Positions 35,203-42,709 of a DNA stretch of 64,000 nucleotides are shown here, one piece after another. A program made the translations under genes and the position numbers. The notes beneath the pieces were generated by a model. It saw only the letters and a program-made list of their open reading frames with translations, ran no database searches and was not told the origin of the DNA. The stretch's first letter is position 1, and every line of letters begins with the position of its first letter. This DNA comes from Bacteroidetes bacterium UBA2475 (GTDB taxonomy: Bacteria > Bacteroidota > Bacteroidia > B-17B0 > Aurantibacillaceae): positions 186,001 through 250,000 of the forward strand of contig DDPF01000016.1 in NCBI GenBank assembly GCA_002342065.1, in the 5' to 3' direction.

Positions 35203-35225
35203 TTTTTTCCGCTTTTTCTGAATGC
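35203..35225 (-). repeat. 23-bp inverted repeat, right copy
   Basis: Perfect reverse complement (23/23) of 34264-34286. It lies 38 bases from the 3' end of the DDE transposase gene. Confidence 0.75.
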
Positions 35226-35262
35226 TAATCTACGATACACCGAAGGTATATGTTAATTCAAC

Positions 35263-36594
35263 CTATTTATTGGACTTTCCCACCAGTTTTGTTTTGTACC
35301 TGTTGTTTTGAGGTAATTTGCAGCCTGTGCACTGTATGCATTTAGTACATTTATTGTTTTTAACCCTCAGGCTGATCGCCTCTTTAATACGTTTACGGAT
35401 GTCAAAATTAAGGGGGATATCAAAGTAAACTTCATATGGAGTTCTTGGACGGTGTTTATAATGCGGCCTTACTTTGTTATAGTCCTCAACAACCCATTTC
35501 ATGTAATTATTTAAAGTCTTTATACTTTCAAATTTTCGGTTCTTTAAATAACGTCCTTTAATAGTTCTGTGCACAGCTTCAACCGGCGAGTTAGAGAAAC
35601 GAATATCTTTAAGCGCCCTTATTTTTGTTATTTTTTGTTTGCTTAATTTACTTATAAAGGCTTCAATATATTTATTATGGTTTTCTTTGCCGCCATCGGT
35701 AACCAAATAACTGTGTTTTTGTGTGGGGTGTAGGGCAATTGTTTTTAATGCATTGCCTAACGACTTGCGTACAAGATCAAAATTATTAGATGCTGCTATA
35801 TGATAACCTAAGATCATTTTAGAATAATTATCCATTACAAAACTGATGCAAATTTGTTTCCCATCAATAAGCGGATAAAATGTTGTATCAACATGCAAAT
35901 ATTCATTGGCGCAGGTTGCAATAAGGCCAACGGTTTTTCTTTGTTTCTTTATTAATTTTTTCTTTATGCCCCACATTCTTGCGTACTTATACCAGCTGTA
36001 CAAACTTGCCACTAATTCTTTTTTCCTAAGGGCCTGGCCTTGTATGGAGTTAATTGGCCAATGATCTGTCTCAGGATCAATTAACATGCTTTTTATTTTC
36101 TGCACTTCTTTTAACTGCAATTGTTGCGGGTGCCGTTTTGTACAAAGTTGCGTGAACGAATCAAAACATTCAAAGCGTGCTTCCAATTCCCATTGGTAAT
36201 AAAGTGGCTTTGATAATCCAATTAATTTTAGAGTTTTATCAATGCCCATCATGTTCTTTAAATAATTGATAGCTGTCAGTATCTTTAACTGGGCCTCTTT
36301 GTTATTGTTTGATTGTTTAACGAGCGGTAACATAATGTGCGAAAGCGTTATCCACGAGCGCGCCAAAACCATCATGTATTTTTTCAAGCGTTTGTTTTCG
36401 CTTTCCAGCTCAAAGCTTTTAAAAGCGTCTTTAAAATGGTATCTGAATTCGTGACCCAGATAATTGCTGTAATCTGTCTTTCGCCATGTTGAGATAGTGG
36501 AGTAGGGAATTTTTTTTCGAAAGTCGTCAGGTAATAAAGATTCTTTACCAATGGCATATAAAAAAACTACCGAAGTATCATACTTATTTTTCAT
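35263..36594 (-). CDS. DDE-type transposase (rve integrase core)
   Basis: A 443-residue single-frame transposase. The N-terminal part has a helical DNA-binding region (PYSTISTWRKTDYSNYLGHE) and a coiled coil. The RNase H-fold core shows EYLHVDTTFYPL (first Asp), YLVTDGGKENHNKYI (second Asp) and NSPVEAVHRTIKGRYL (Glu), followed by NYMKWVVEDYNKVRPHY, as in IS3/IS481-like integrase cores. The C-terminus adds a Cys cluster (CTKCIQCTGC). The gene looks intact. I could not find convincing terminal inverted repeats or target duplications flanking it, so the limits of the element are unknown. Confidence 0.85.
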   Translation of the reverse strand: MKNKYDTSVVFLYAIGKESLLPDDFRKKIPYSTISTWRKTDYSNYLGHEFRYHFKDAFKSFELESENKRLKKYMMVLARSWITLSHIMLPLVKQSNNNKEAQLKILTAINYLKNMMGIDKTLKLIGLSKPLYYQWELEARFECFDSFTQLCTKRHPQQLQLKEVQKIKSMLIDPETDHWPINSIQGQALRKKELVASLYSWYKYARMWGIKKKLIKKQRKTVGLIATCANEYLHVDTTFYPLIDGKQICISFVMDNYSKMILGYHIAASNNFDLVRKSLGNALKTIALHPTQKHSYLVTDGGKENHNKYIEAFISKLSKQKITKIRALKDIRFSNSPVEAVHRTIKGRYLKNRKFESIKTLNNYMKWVVEDYNKVRPHYKHRPRTPYEVYFDIPLNFDIRKRIKEAISLRVKNNKCTKCIQCTGCKLPQNNRYKTKLVGKSNK

Positions 36595-36664
36595 GCAAGC
36601 ATTACTTACTGTAATGTTTAACCATAAAAATTAAAAAAAGATTACGGACAAGAAAAGCGGGGTC

Positions 36665-36805
36665 TTAAGCAGCTTTTTTTATTGTACGCTTTTTTGACTT
36701 AAGTTTTTTAATGAATTCGCTTAGAGCTTTTTCTTCTTCTTTTGTCAAAGGTTTGCTTTGAATAAAATCTACATCAAGCTCCTGTTTTGCATGTGTCTTT
36801 TTCAT
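36665..36805 (-). CDS. 46-residue partner of GNAT-like copy B, candidate antitoxin
   Basis: The ATG at 36805 overlaps the stop of the GNAT-like gene (ATGA), and the frame runs to a TAA at 36665. The protein is small and charged: KQELDVDFIQSKPLTKEEEK, then an amphipathic helix and a Lys-rich tail. The DVDFI-x-x-x-PLT-x-EEE pattern looks like a conserved short family in Bacteroidota rather than random sequence. A short charged helical peptide translationally coupled to a GNAT-like gene is a reasonable antitoxin candidate, but it has no recognisable DNA-binding domain. Confidence 0.65.
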   Translation of the reverse strand: MKKTHAKQELDVDFIQSKPLTKEEEKALSEFIKKLKSKKRTIKKAA

Positions 36806-37329
36806 GATTTAAAATATTTATTTACAAGTTTGGTGGCGGCTTCACTTTCAATTACCATTAACTGATTCCCTTGATGGAGAGCGCCTAATGTTTTTATATA
36901 GTGATTAACGAGATCGGTTTTAGAATGAAATGCAACAAAACCATCGTTGCCCCTTTGAAAAGAAAGCCTGCAAGCAAATGCGACCAGGTTGCCCGGCACG
37001 CCTTCATAAAGTTTATCCTTTCCTCTATTAAATGGCGCATTCTCGATAAGATGAATAAGCACATGATCTGCCTTAACAGTTAAACTGGTTAGTCCTTGAA
37101 TTACATTTAAATTATTTGTGATCGTAAGTTTATAAACTTCGCTATTTGTTGCTTTTAGTTCTTTTTTCCAATCAAATAACCAGCCATTTTTTTTAGTAAT
37201 ATCTTTTAAGTCTTGCTTTATTAATAACGAAACTTCTGTGGGAAAGCTGTCACCAGATATAGTATTCACGATTGAGTTCGTCAACCTGTCAATGATGAAA
37301 TCGTTATGATGAATCTTACTCTTTTTCAC
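36802..37329 (-). CDS. GNAT-like protein, candidate toxin (copy B)
   Basis: A 175-residue protein related to the gene at 33010-33525. The core is LIHLIENAPFNRGKDKLYEG, then GNLVAFACRLSFQRGNDGFV, and the C-terminal MVIESEAATKLVNKYF. The stretch N-R-G-K-x-K-x-Y-x-G-V-x-G-N-L occupies the acetyl-CoA pyrophosphate-loop position of GNAT proteins. It starts with GTG at 37329; the only leader is a TACATTTA box a few bases upstream, so the mRNA is probably leaderless. The stop overlaps the ATG of a 46-residue gene. The pair is on the opposite strand from copy A and beyond the transposase. Confidence 0.78.
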   Translation of the reverse strand: MKKSKIHHNDFIIDRLTNSIVNTISGDSFPTEVSLLIKQDLKDITKKNGWLFDWKKELKATNSEVYKLTITNNLNVIQGLTSLTVKADHVLIHLIENAPFNRGKDKLYEGVPGNLVAFACRLSFQRGNDGFVAFHSKTDLVNHYIKTLGALHQGNQLMVIESEAATKLVNKYFKS

Positions 37330-37332
37330 AAT

Positions 37333-37364
37333 TAAATGTACGGTTTTTTTGTCTTTTTTCCAAA
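37333..37364 (-). promoter_or_regulatory. Promoter of GNAT-like copy B
   Basis: On the minus strand a TTTG (37364-37361) and a TACATTTA (37340-37333) are separated by 20 bases, fitting the Bacteroidota pattern. The -7 box ends 3 bases before the GTG start codon, implying little or no 5' leader. Confidence 0.6.
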
Positions 37365-37386
37365 ATATTGCGACTGTACGAACGAA

Positions 37387-37467
37387 TATTTTCTTCGCAA
37401 GCGAAGAAAATTATGTGAACTTATTCTGCGTTTAGCTGCACCTCTTTCTATGTGTCTATGTGGTTAA
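37387..37467. repeat. Intergenic repeat, CTATGTGTCTATGTGGTT family (half copy)
   Basis: Begins with a TTTTCTTCGC/GCGAAGAAAA hairpin, and the segment through TTATGTGA, TTCTGCG and CTATGTGTCTATGTGGTT closely matches 60731-60819. The opposite half (AACCACATAGRCACATAG) seen at 60675 and 61611 is missing here. It overlaps the 3' end of the pseudouridine synthase gene. Confidence 0.7.
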
Positions 37468-38064
37468 ATCGTTTAGAGGGTTTAGCAACAACAATTCAAA
37501 CAATTCTTTCTGTTCTATCTCTTTCACTTCTCCCGGTTGCATATCACCAAGAGAAAGGTTCTCAATTTTGGTGCGAATCAAACGCTTGCAATCATGTCTA
37601 ACAGCCGAGCACATTTTTCGTATCTGCCGGTTCTTGCCTTCGGTTAAAACAAACTCCAACCATGACTGTGGTAAACTTTCTCTAAAAGTATGTTCTCTAA
37701 AAGGTAAATTTTTTGGTTTCTCAATTAAGGTCACTTCGCAGGGTTGTGTAGTGTAAACGCCTTTTTGTTTCACAAGGATATCTAACCCTTCGCGTAATTT
37801 TTTTAAAGCCTCTTCTTCCACTTTTCTTTCAACCTGCACAATATAACTGCGCTTGTGTTTGCGTGTAGGATGCAATAAACGGTTGGCTAAACTTTTATCA
37901 GTTGTAAGTATCAATAATCCTTCGCTATCATTATCCAAACGGCCCACAGCATTAGTGCCTTCCGGAAAATCAAAATCCAATTCTCCCAACTTGCGCTGCA
38001 CATAAGGACTAATGAACTGTGAGATCATTTTGTAGGGCTTGTATATTATAAAGTAACGTTCCAG
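37456..38064 (-). CDS. RluE/RsuA-family rRNA pseudouridine synthase with non-standard start
   Basis: Converts a uridine of rRNA to pseudouridine. The catalytic Asp is in NAVGRLDNDSEGLLILTTD, and the C-terminal GKNRQIRKMCSAVRHDCKRL is typical of the RsuA/RluB/E/F branch without an S4 domain. The first ATG is at 38028, but the frame upstream reads ERYFIIYKPYKM in phase, and YKPY is the conserved first motif of this family. Upstream of it there is no ATG, GTG or TTG before the stop at 38110-38112; only CTG (38064) or ATT (38097) could start. I give the CTG as the likely limit; a base error or mutation of the start is the other explanation. Confidence 0.85.
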   Translation of the reverse strand: MERYFIIYKPYKMISQFISPYVQRKLGELDFDFPEGTNAVGRLDNDSEGLLILTTDKSLANRLLHPTRKHKRSYIVQVERKVEEEALKKLREGLDILVKQKGVYTTQPCEVTLIEKPKNLPFREHTFRESLPQSWLEFVLTEGKNRQIRKMCSAVRHDCKRLIRTKIENLSLGDMQPGEVKEIEQKELFELLLLNPLNDLTT

Positions 38065-38162
38065 AACCGTTGTATTTAAAGCAAAAGTACTATTAATGCC
38101 ATAATAATTTCACTTTTTTTATAAATCAAAAATTTCCTTATCTTTAGTTTATCAAATCCACT

Positions 38163-38723
38163 ATGAAAAAGATCTATATTATCCTGTTCTTCGTTTTAAT
38201 TAATGTGTTATCATTCTCGCAAGCGGTATCAAACGATACCATTCATTGGTCGTCGACTAAACCGCTAACCTGGAATGACTTTAAAGGAGATGTTGTTGAT
38301 TCTGTTGCACTTTCAGGCGATGCTGTTATTGCAATATTAGCAAGCGAAAAAAAAGGTTCGCGTTTTGCAGGCACATCTACTTATGTAGTTACGGTTTTCG
38401 ACTGGCGTAATTCTTGGGTAAAACCAAAAGCAGATACGGAGATGTTCTTAAAATATTTTCAGGTATTATTTGATATGGGAGAATTGTACAGTAGAAAACT
38501 TCGCAAATCTATTAAAGAAGCAAATCTTGATCCGTACCCGGTATCATTTAACGAAAAATATATGGGTGCTAAAATTGGTATGAACGACCGCGTAAAACAA
38601 TTTAAAAAAGAGTCAAAAAATGGCACATACGAAATTGCTATCACAAGATGGTACGATAACGTAAAAGCTGAGTTGACTGAATTAGATGGCTATAAACAGC
38701 CTCCGGTTAAAGCAGGTAAATAA
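38163..38723 (+). CDS. Exported DUF922-like protein with the metal site lost
   Basis: A signal peptide (IYIILFFVLINVLSFSQA) precedes about 165 residues. HWSSTKPLTWNDFKG matches the start of DUF922 proteins (predicted zinc proteases). At the place where those have a HExxH-type helix, this protein has FQVLFDMGELYSRKLRK (about residues 99-115), which keeps the F-D and the E-x-Y-x-R-K-L-R ending but has no histidine. It is therefore probably not a working protease. Its stop overlaps the ATG of the Crp/Fnr gene by one base (TAATG). Family match is by pattern only. Confidence 0.65.
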   Translation: MKKIYIILFFVLINVLSFSQAVSNDTIHWSSTKPLTWNDFKGDVVDSVALSGDAVIAILASEKKGSRFAGTSTYVVTVFDWRNSWVKPKADTEMFLKYFQVLFDMGELYSRKLRKSIKEANLDPYPVSFNEKYMGAKIGMNDRVKQFKKESKNGTYEIAITRWYDNVKAELTELDGYKQPPVKAGK

Positions 38724-39307
38724 TGGATCAGTCACTGATTTTAAATAACGTTGCCAAACACATTTCGCTAACAGCATCAGAAAAAGAATATTTTAGTTCT
38801 TTGTTAGAATTTAAAAAAATAAAAGCCAAACAATTTTTATTGCGTTCCGGCGAGATCTGTAAGCATTCCAGTTTTGTTACTGTGGGATGTCTTCGTGCTT
38901 TTACTGTAGATAAAAATGGTGTGGAGCATATTTTATCTTTTGCGCCGCAGGAATGGTGGGTAGGTGATATGTATAGTTTGTTAAGCCAAAAGCCCGGTAA
39001 CCTTAATGTAGAAGCTATGACCGATACAGAGGTGATAATGCTTTCAAAAACAGACCAGGAAAAATTATATGAGAAGGTGCCAAAATTTGAACGCTTCTTT
39101 CGTATCATCATCGAAAAATCTTTAGTGGCTTACCAGCAAAGGTTAATTGATAATTTAAGTTTAACCGCGCAGGAACGCTATCTTAAATTTTGCACAACAT
39201 ATCCTGCTATTATTAATACTATCCCACAAAAGCAGGTGGCTGCTTATATTGGCGTTACACCTGAGTTTTTGAGTAAGCTAAAGGCAAAATATCTCAAAGA
39301 GCATTAA
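38723..39307 (+). CDS. Crp/Fnr family transcriptional regulator
   Basis: A 194-residue regulator. The N-terminal cyclic-nucleotide-binding-like beta-barrel spans about 25-115 (KKIKAKQFLLRSGEICKHSS, then GCLRAFTVDKNGVEH). A long dimerisation helix follows, and then a C-terminal helix-turn-helix (IPQKQVAAYIGVTPEFLSKL). The cAMP-binding RS residues are absent, as in many Bacteroidota members, so the ligand is unknown. It is coupled to the DUF922-like gene upstream and lies before a pirin/YceI/reductase group on the same strand, which it may control. Confidence 0.9.
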   Translation: MDQSLILNNVAKHISLTASEKEYFSSLLEFKKIKAKQFLLRSGEICKHSSFVTVGCLRAFTVDKNGVEHILSFAPQEWWVGDMYSLLSQKPGNLNVEAMTDTEVIMLSKTDQEKLYEKVPKFERFFRIIIEKSLVAYQQRLIDNLSLTAQERYLKFCTTYPAIINTIPQKQVAAYIGVTPEFLSKLKAKYLKEH

Positions 39308-39314
39308 TTTTTTT

Positions 39315-39510
39315 GCCACGAATTGCACTAATTTCACAAAGTGTTATTTATTTCACAAATTAATTATTAAGCCTGCGGCTTTTATTTCACCAATCAAAAT
39401 GCTTAGTCAGTATAAATTAGTGAAATAAAATAAAGTCGCAGGCTTTATCAATAATTTATTTTTTTAGAATTAGAATAATTTTAGTTGGTGTAATTTGTGA
39501 AATTAGTGGC
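39315..39510. repeat. Nested palindromic intergenic element (GCCACGAATT family)
   Basis: The gap of 355 bases between the regulator and the pirin gene holds nested inverted repeats. The outer arms are GCCACGAATTGCACTAATTT..CACAAA and TTTGTGAAATTAGTGGC. The inner arms are AAGCCTGCGGCTTTTATTTC and GAAATAAAATAAAGTCGCAGGCTT. The whole could fold into one long hairpin. It has no coding potential and looks like a small non-autonomous repeat. Bases 39511-39661 show no gene; TACCTTTG at 39632-39639 is a candidate -7 box for the pirin gene. Confidence 0.7.
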
Positions 39511-39661
39511 TATTTTCCTTGGAACAGTATAAAGACAGCGAAAATCATAATAATCAGCGTTATCGGGGTTCCATCCCATAAAACTTTCTCATTTCTTAAC
39601 CTAGATTAAGAACTTTTCTTCATTCTGTTTGTACCTTTGATATAGAATTAAAACTTATAAC

Positions 39662-40534
39662 ATGGACAGAAAGGATTTTTTAAAAAAAGGGTTACTGGGC
39701 ACAGGGATGTTTGTTGCCGCTAACTCATTCGGTAGTATTATTAAGAATGATATTGACGAATTAAAAGAACTGGAAATATTAGGGTTTAATCATATCCCAA
39801 ACACAAACTCAAACATTATGGAAAATACAATTTTGCACAAAGCCGATACCCGTGGCAATGCAGACCACGGTTGGTTAAAAAGTAAACACAGTTTTAGTTT
39901 TGCAAGCTATTATAATCCTGAACGTATGCACTTTGGTGTATTACGCGTTTTAAATGATGATATCGTTAGCGCCGGTATGGGTTTTGGAACGCATCCGCAC
40001 GATAATATGGAAATCATTTCTATTCCATTAGAAGGAGATTTGGAACATAAAGACAGTATGGGAAATGTGGCTGTAATTAAAAATGGCGATATCCAGGTAA
40101 TGAGCGCCGGAACGGGTATTCAGCATAGCGAATACAATAAAAGTAAAGACAGCACCGTAAAATTTTTACAGATCTGGGTGTTCCCAAACAAAAAAAATGT
40201 GACACCGCGTTACGATCAAATAACAATAAAAGCAGAAGATAGACATAATAAACTACAACAGATTTTATCTCCAAATGCAGATGATGCGGGAGTTTGGATC
40301 CACCAAAATGCCTGGTTCCATTTAGGAAAATTTGATAAAGGAATTTCTAAAGACTATACTTTAAAAGCAAAAGGTAACGGTATTTATGTTTTTAATTTAA
40401 ACGGTGATCTTGAAGTGAACGGTCAGTTATTAAATACACGCGATGGTTTTGGTATCTGGAATGTAGATAAAATAACATTGAATGCTAAAGCAGATGCTGA
40501 ATTTCTAATAATGGAAGTTCCAATGAACGCTTAA
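39662..40534 (+). CDS. Pirin-family protein with signal-like N-terminus
   Basis: A bicupin metal-binding protein of 290 residues. GTHPHDNMEIISIPLEGDLEH (about 109-128) has the His residues of the pirin metal site, and MSAGTGIQHSEYNKSKD is the second typical motif. The YhhW-type start (RGNADHGWLKSKHSFSFASY) is near residue 62. The extra N-terminal ~45 residues begin DRKDFLKKGLLGTGMFVAA, like a Tat signal but without the twin arginines. Known pirins act as redox sensors or quercetinases. It is followed by YceI, an FMN reductase and a second pirin. Confidence 0.9.
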   Translation: MDRKDFLKKGLLGTGMFVAANSFGSIIKNDIDELKELEILGFNHIPNTNSNIMENTILHKADTRGNADHGWLKSKHSFSFASYYNPERMHFGVLRVLNDDIVSAGMGFGTHPHDNMEIISIPLEGDLEHKDSMGNVAVIKNGDIQVMSAGTGIQHSEYNKSKDSTVKFLQIWVFPNKKNVTPRYDQITIKAEDRHNKLQQILSPNADDAGVWIHQNAWFHLGKFDKGISKDYTLKAKGNGIYVFNLNGDLEVNGQLLNTRDGFGIWNVDKITLNAKADAEFLIMEVPMNA

Positions 40535-40566
40535 TTAAAAATAAACTAATACTAAAAAATAAAATT

Positions 40567-41100
40567 ATGAGTACTACAAAATGGTCTTTAGACCCAACAC
40601 ACAGCGAAGTAAGCTTCAAAATCAAACACATGATGATCTCTAACGTAACAGGCCATTTTGGTACTTTTAACGTTAAAGCTGAAACCGAAGGCGATGATTT
40701 TGCGAGTTCAAAGGTTTCATTTAATGCTGATGTTAATACTATTAACACCAAGAACGAACAACGCGATGGGCATTTAAAGTCAGGTGATTTTTTTGACGCT
40801 GAAAAATATCCGAAGATAAAATTTGAAGCTACGAAAGTAAATAAAGTTTCTGGTGATGAATTTTCGGTGGATGGTCATTTAACTATTCGCGATATAACAA
40901 AACCCGTAACACTAAAAGCAGAGTTTGGTGGTGTTGCAAAAGATCCATACGGCAATATTAAAGCAGGTTTTACTGTTGAAGGAAAAATTAACCGTAAAGA
41001 TTTTGGCTTGACCTGGAATGCAGCTACAGAAGCAGGTGGAGTGTTGGTTGGTGAAGATCTTAAACTTCATGCAGAGATTCAGTTAGTAAAACAACCATAA
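40567..41100 (+). CDS. YceI-family lipid-binding protein
   Basis: A 177-residue lipocalin-like beta-barrel that binds polyisoprenoid-type lipids. The start KWSLDPTHSEVSFKIKHMM is the family signature. HLKSGDFFDAEKYPKIKFE and LTIRDITKPVTLKAEFGG follow in the usual order. No signal peptide is seen, so this copy is cytoplasmic, unlike the periplasmic E. coli protein. It is 33 bases after the pirin gene and likely co-transcribed with it. Confidence 0.93.
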   Translation: MSTTKWSLDPTHSEVSFKIKHMMISNVTGHFGTFNVKAETEGDDFASSKVSFNADVNTINTKNEQRDGHLKSGDFFDAEKYPKIKFEATKVNKVSGDEFSVDGHLTIRDITKPVTLKAEFGGVAKDPYGNIKAGFTVEGKINRKDFGLTWNAATEAGGVLVGEDLKLHAEIQLVKQP

Positions 41101-41109
41101 TTAAAAATT

Positions 41110-41147
41110 CCCCCTTTGTAAAAAGGGGGTTAGGGGGATTTTTTGCG
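41110..41147 (+). terminator. CCCCCTTT..AAAGGGGG hairpin, repeat-like terminator
   Basis: CCCCCTTT, a short loop and AAAAAGGGGG form a strong stem, followed by TTAGGGGGATTTTTT. This sequence is a familiar intergenic repeat of Bacteroidota, and the T-run makes it a likely end to the pirin-yceI transcript. Confidence 0.75.
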
Positions 41148-41211
41148 ATTAAGCAAAAAATAAGGTTCAAAAAATTAATTTAATCTCGATCTAATTTAAA
41201 TTAAACAGAAT

Positions 41212-41742
41212 ATGAAAATAATAGCCTTTGGTGGAAGTAACAGTTCAACATCTATCAATAAAAAGTTAGCCACTTATGCAGCTAAACAATTTAAAGATAG
41301 TGAAGTTGAAGTATTGGATCTTAACGATCTTGAATTACCCTTGTTTAGCGTTGATCGCGAAAAAGTATTAGGACATCCAAAATTAGCGCATGACTTTTTA
41401 AATAAAATTGCTGGGGCAGACCTTTTGGTTATTTCATTAGCAGAAAATAACGGAAACTATTCTGTGGCATTTAAAAATTGTATGGATTGGGCTTCGCGGA
41501 TAAATCCAAAAGTTTTTCAAAAAAAACCGATGTTGTTAATGGCTGCATCGACGGGAGCAAGAGGTGGCGCAAGCGTTTTAGAGATTGCAGTTAAGAATTT
41601 CGAAAGATTTGACGCCAATATAAAAGCAACTTTTTCGTTACCATCGTTCAACGATAATTTTAAAGATGATAAAATTGTTAACGAAGAACTCAACAATAAA
41701 TTATTACAATTAGTAAAAGAGATACAAAATGAGCACGTATAG
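41212..41742 (+). CDS. NAD(P)H-dependent FMN reductase
   Basis: A flavodoxin-like reductase of 176 residues. FGGSNSSTSINKKLATYAA is the FMN phosphate-binding loop, and SLAENNGNYSVAFKNCMDWA is the flavin-side loop (family motif P-E-Y-N, here A-E-N-N). MAASTGARGGASVLE follows. It reduces FMN, quinones or azo compounds with NAD(P)H. The end overlaps the second pirin gene by 14 bases, so the two are coupled. Confidence 0.9.
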   Translation: MKIIAFGGSNSSTSINKKLATYAAKQFKDSEVEVLDLNDLELPLFSVDREKVLGHPKLAHDFLNKIAGADLLVISLAENNGNYSVAFKNCMDWASRINPKVFQKKPMLLMAASTGARGGASVLEIAVKNFERFDANIKATFSLPSFNDNFKDDKIVNEELNNKLLQLVKEIQNEHV

Positions 41743-42577
41743 AAAAATTCAGTCTATTCATATTGCCCCCGAAACTATGATGGGGCCAATAAAATTACGC
41801 CAGCCTTTTCCCTTACAAGGCATGCAACAGGTTAGTCCCTTTATTTTATTGCACCATTTCGATTTTACCTATAAGCCGCACGAAAATAATTTTAATGTGC
41901 CGCCGCATCCACATAGAGGTTTTAGTCCTGTTACTTTTATGTTTGAAGGATCGATAGAGCACGAAGATTCATTAGGAAATAAAAAAGTAATTGGCGATAA
42001 TGAAGTGCAATGGATAAACGCCGGTCGTGGTTTAATTCACAGCGAAAAAGCTGATAAGGAATTTATCGAAAGAGGCGGAAGGTCGCAAGGCATCCAGCTT
42101 TGGATAAATACACCCAAAGCACAAAAAATGTTGGAACCTTCTTATCAACCAATAACAAAAGATGAAATAGTGTTGATAGAAAAAGAAGGAGTAAAGTTGA
42201 GATTAGTTTCCGGAAAATATCTTGATAAAAAAGGTCCGGCTAAATCGGATGTTTTTACAGCCATGTTACATATGAAAACAGGAAGCGAACAAACGTTTTC
42301 ATTTCCTGCTTCAAACAATGTTGCCTTTTATGTTTTGGAGGGAGAATTAAAAGTAAATGAGAACGTTATAGCCAAACAACATAGTTTAATTGCATTTGAA
42401 CATGAGGATGCAGAAATAAAATTGAATGCAAGTGCAGACGCCAAATTATTATTAATGGCAGGCGATCCCATTAACGAGCCTTTGGTAACACATGGTCCGT
42501 TTGTTATGACCTCTCAAACCGAGATCATGGAAGCTATGCGCGATTACCAGGATGGGAAAATGGGCTTTTTATACTAA
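41729..42577 (+). CDS. Pirin-family protein
   Basis: A 282-residue bicupin. VPPHPHRGFSPVTFMFEGSI has the metal-binding His pair, followed by EHEDSLGN and WINAGRGLIHSEKADKEF. It matches the classical pirin branch and so differs from the copy at 39662 (YhhW branch). It overlaps the FMN reductase gene by 14 bases, which ties a redox enzyme to a putative redox-sensing pirin. Ends at a clear terminator. Confidence 0.93.
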   Translation: MSTYRKIQSIHIAPETMMGPIKLRQPFPLQGMQQVSPFILLHHFDFTYKPHENNFNVPPHPHRGFSPVTFMFEGSIEHEDSLGNKKVIGDNEVQWINAGRGLIHSEKADKEFIERGGRSQGIQLWINTPKAQKMLEPSYQPITKDEIVLIEKEGVKLRLVSGKYLDKKGPAKSDVFTAMLHMKTGSEQTFSFPASNNVAFYVLEGELKVNENVIAKQHSLIAFEHEDAEIKLNASADAKLLLMAGDPINEPLVTHGPFVMTSQTEIMEAMRDYQDGKMGFLY

Positions 42578-42597
42578 GAAATTTTGAGTTTATATAA

Positions 42598-42631
42598 AGA
42601 CCCTTTCAATTAATTTTGGAAGGGTCTTTTT
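42598..42631 (+). terminator. Rho-independent terminator after the second pirin gene
   Basis: AGACCCTTTC (42598-42607) pairs with GGAAGGGTCT at 42618-42627 (one mismatch), followed by a T-run. Confidence 0.85.
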
Positions 42632-42709
42632 GTATTAACAAACTTTGGCACGCTTGTTGGAATAGTATTAATAAGACGCTATTATCTATAAATTTTTAAA
42701 TCGAAACTT

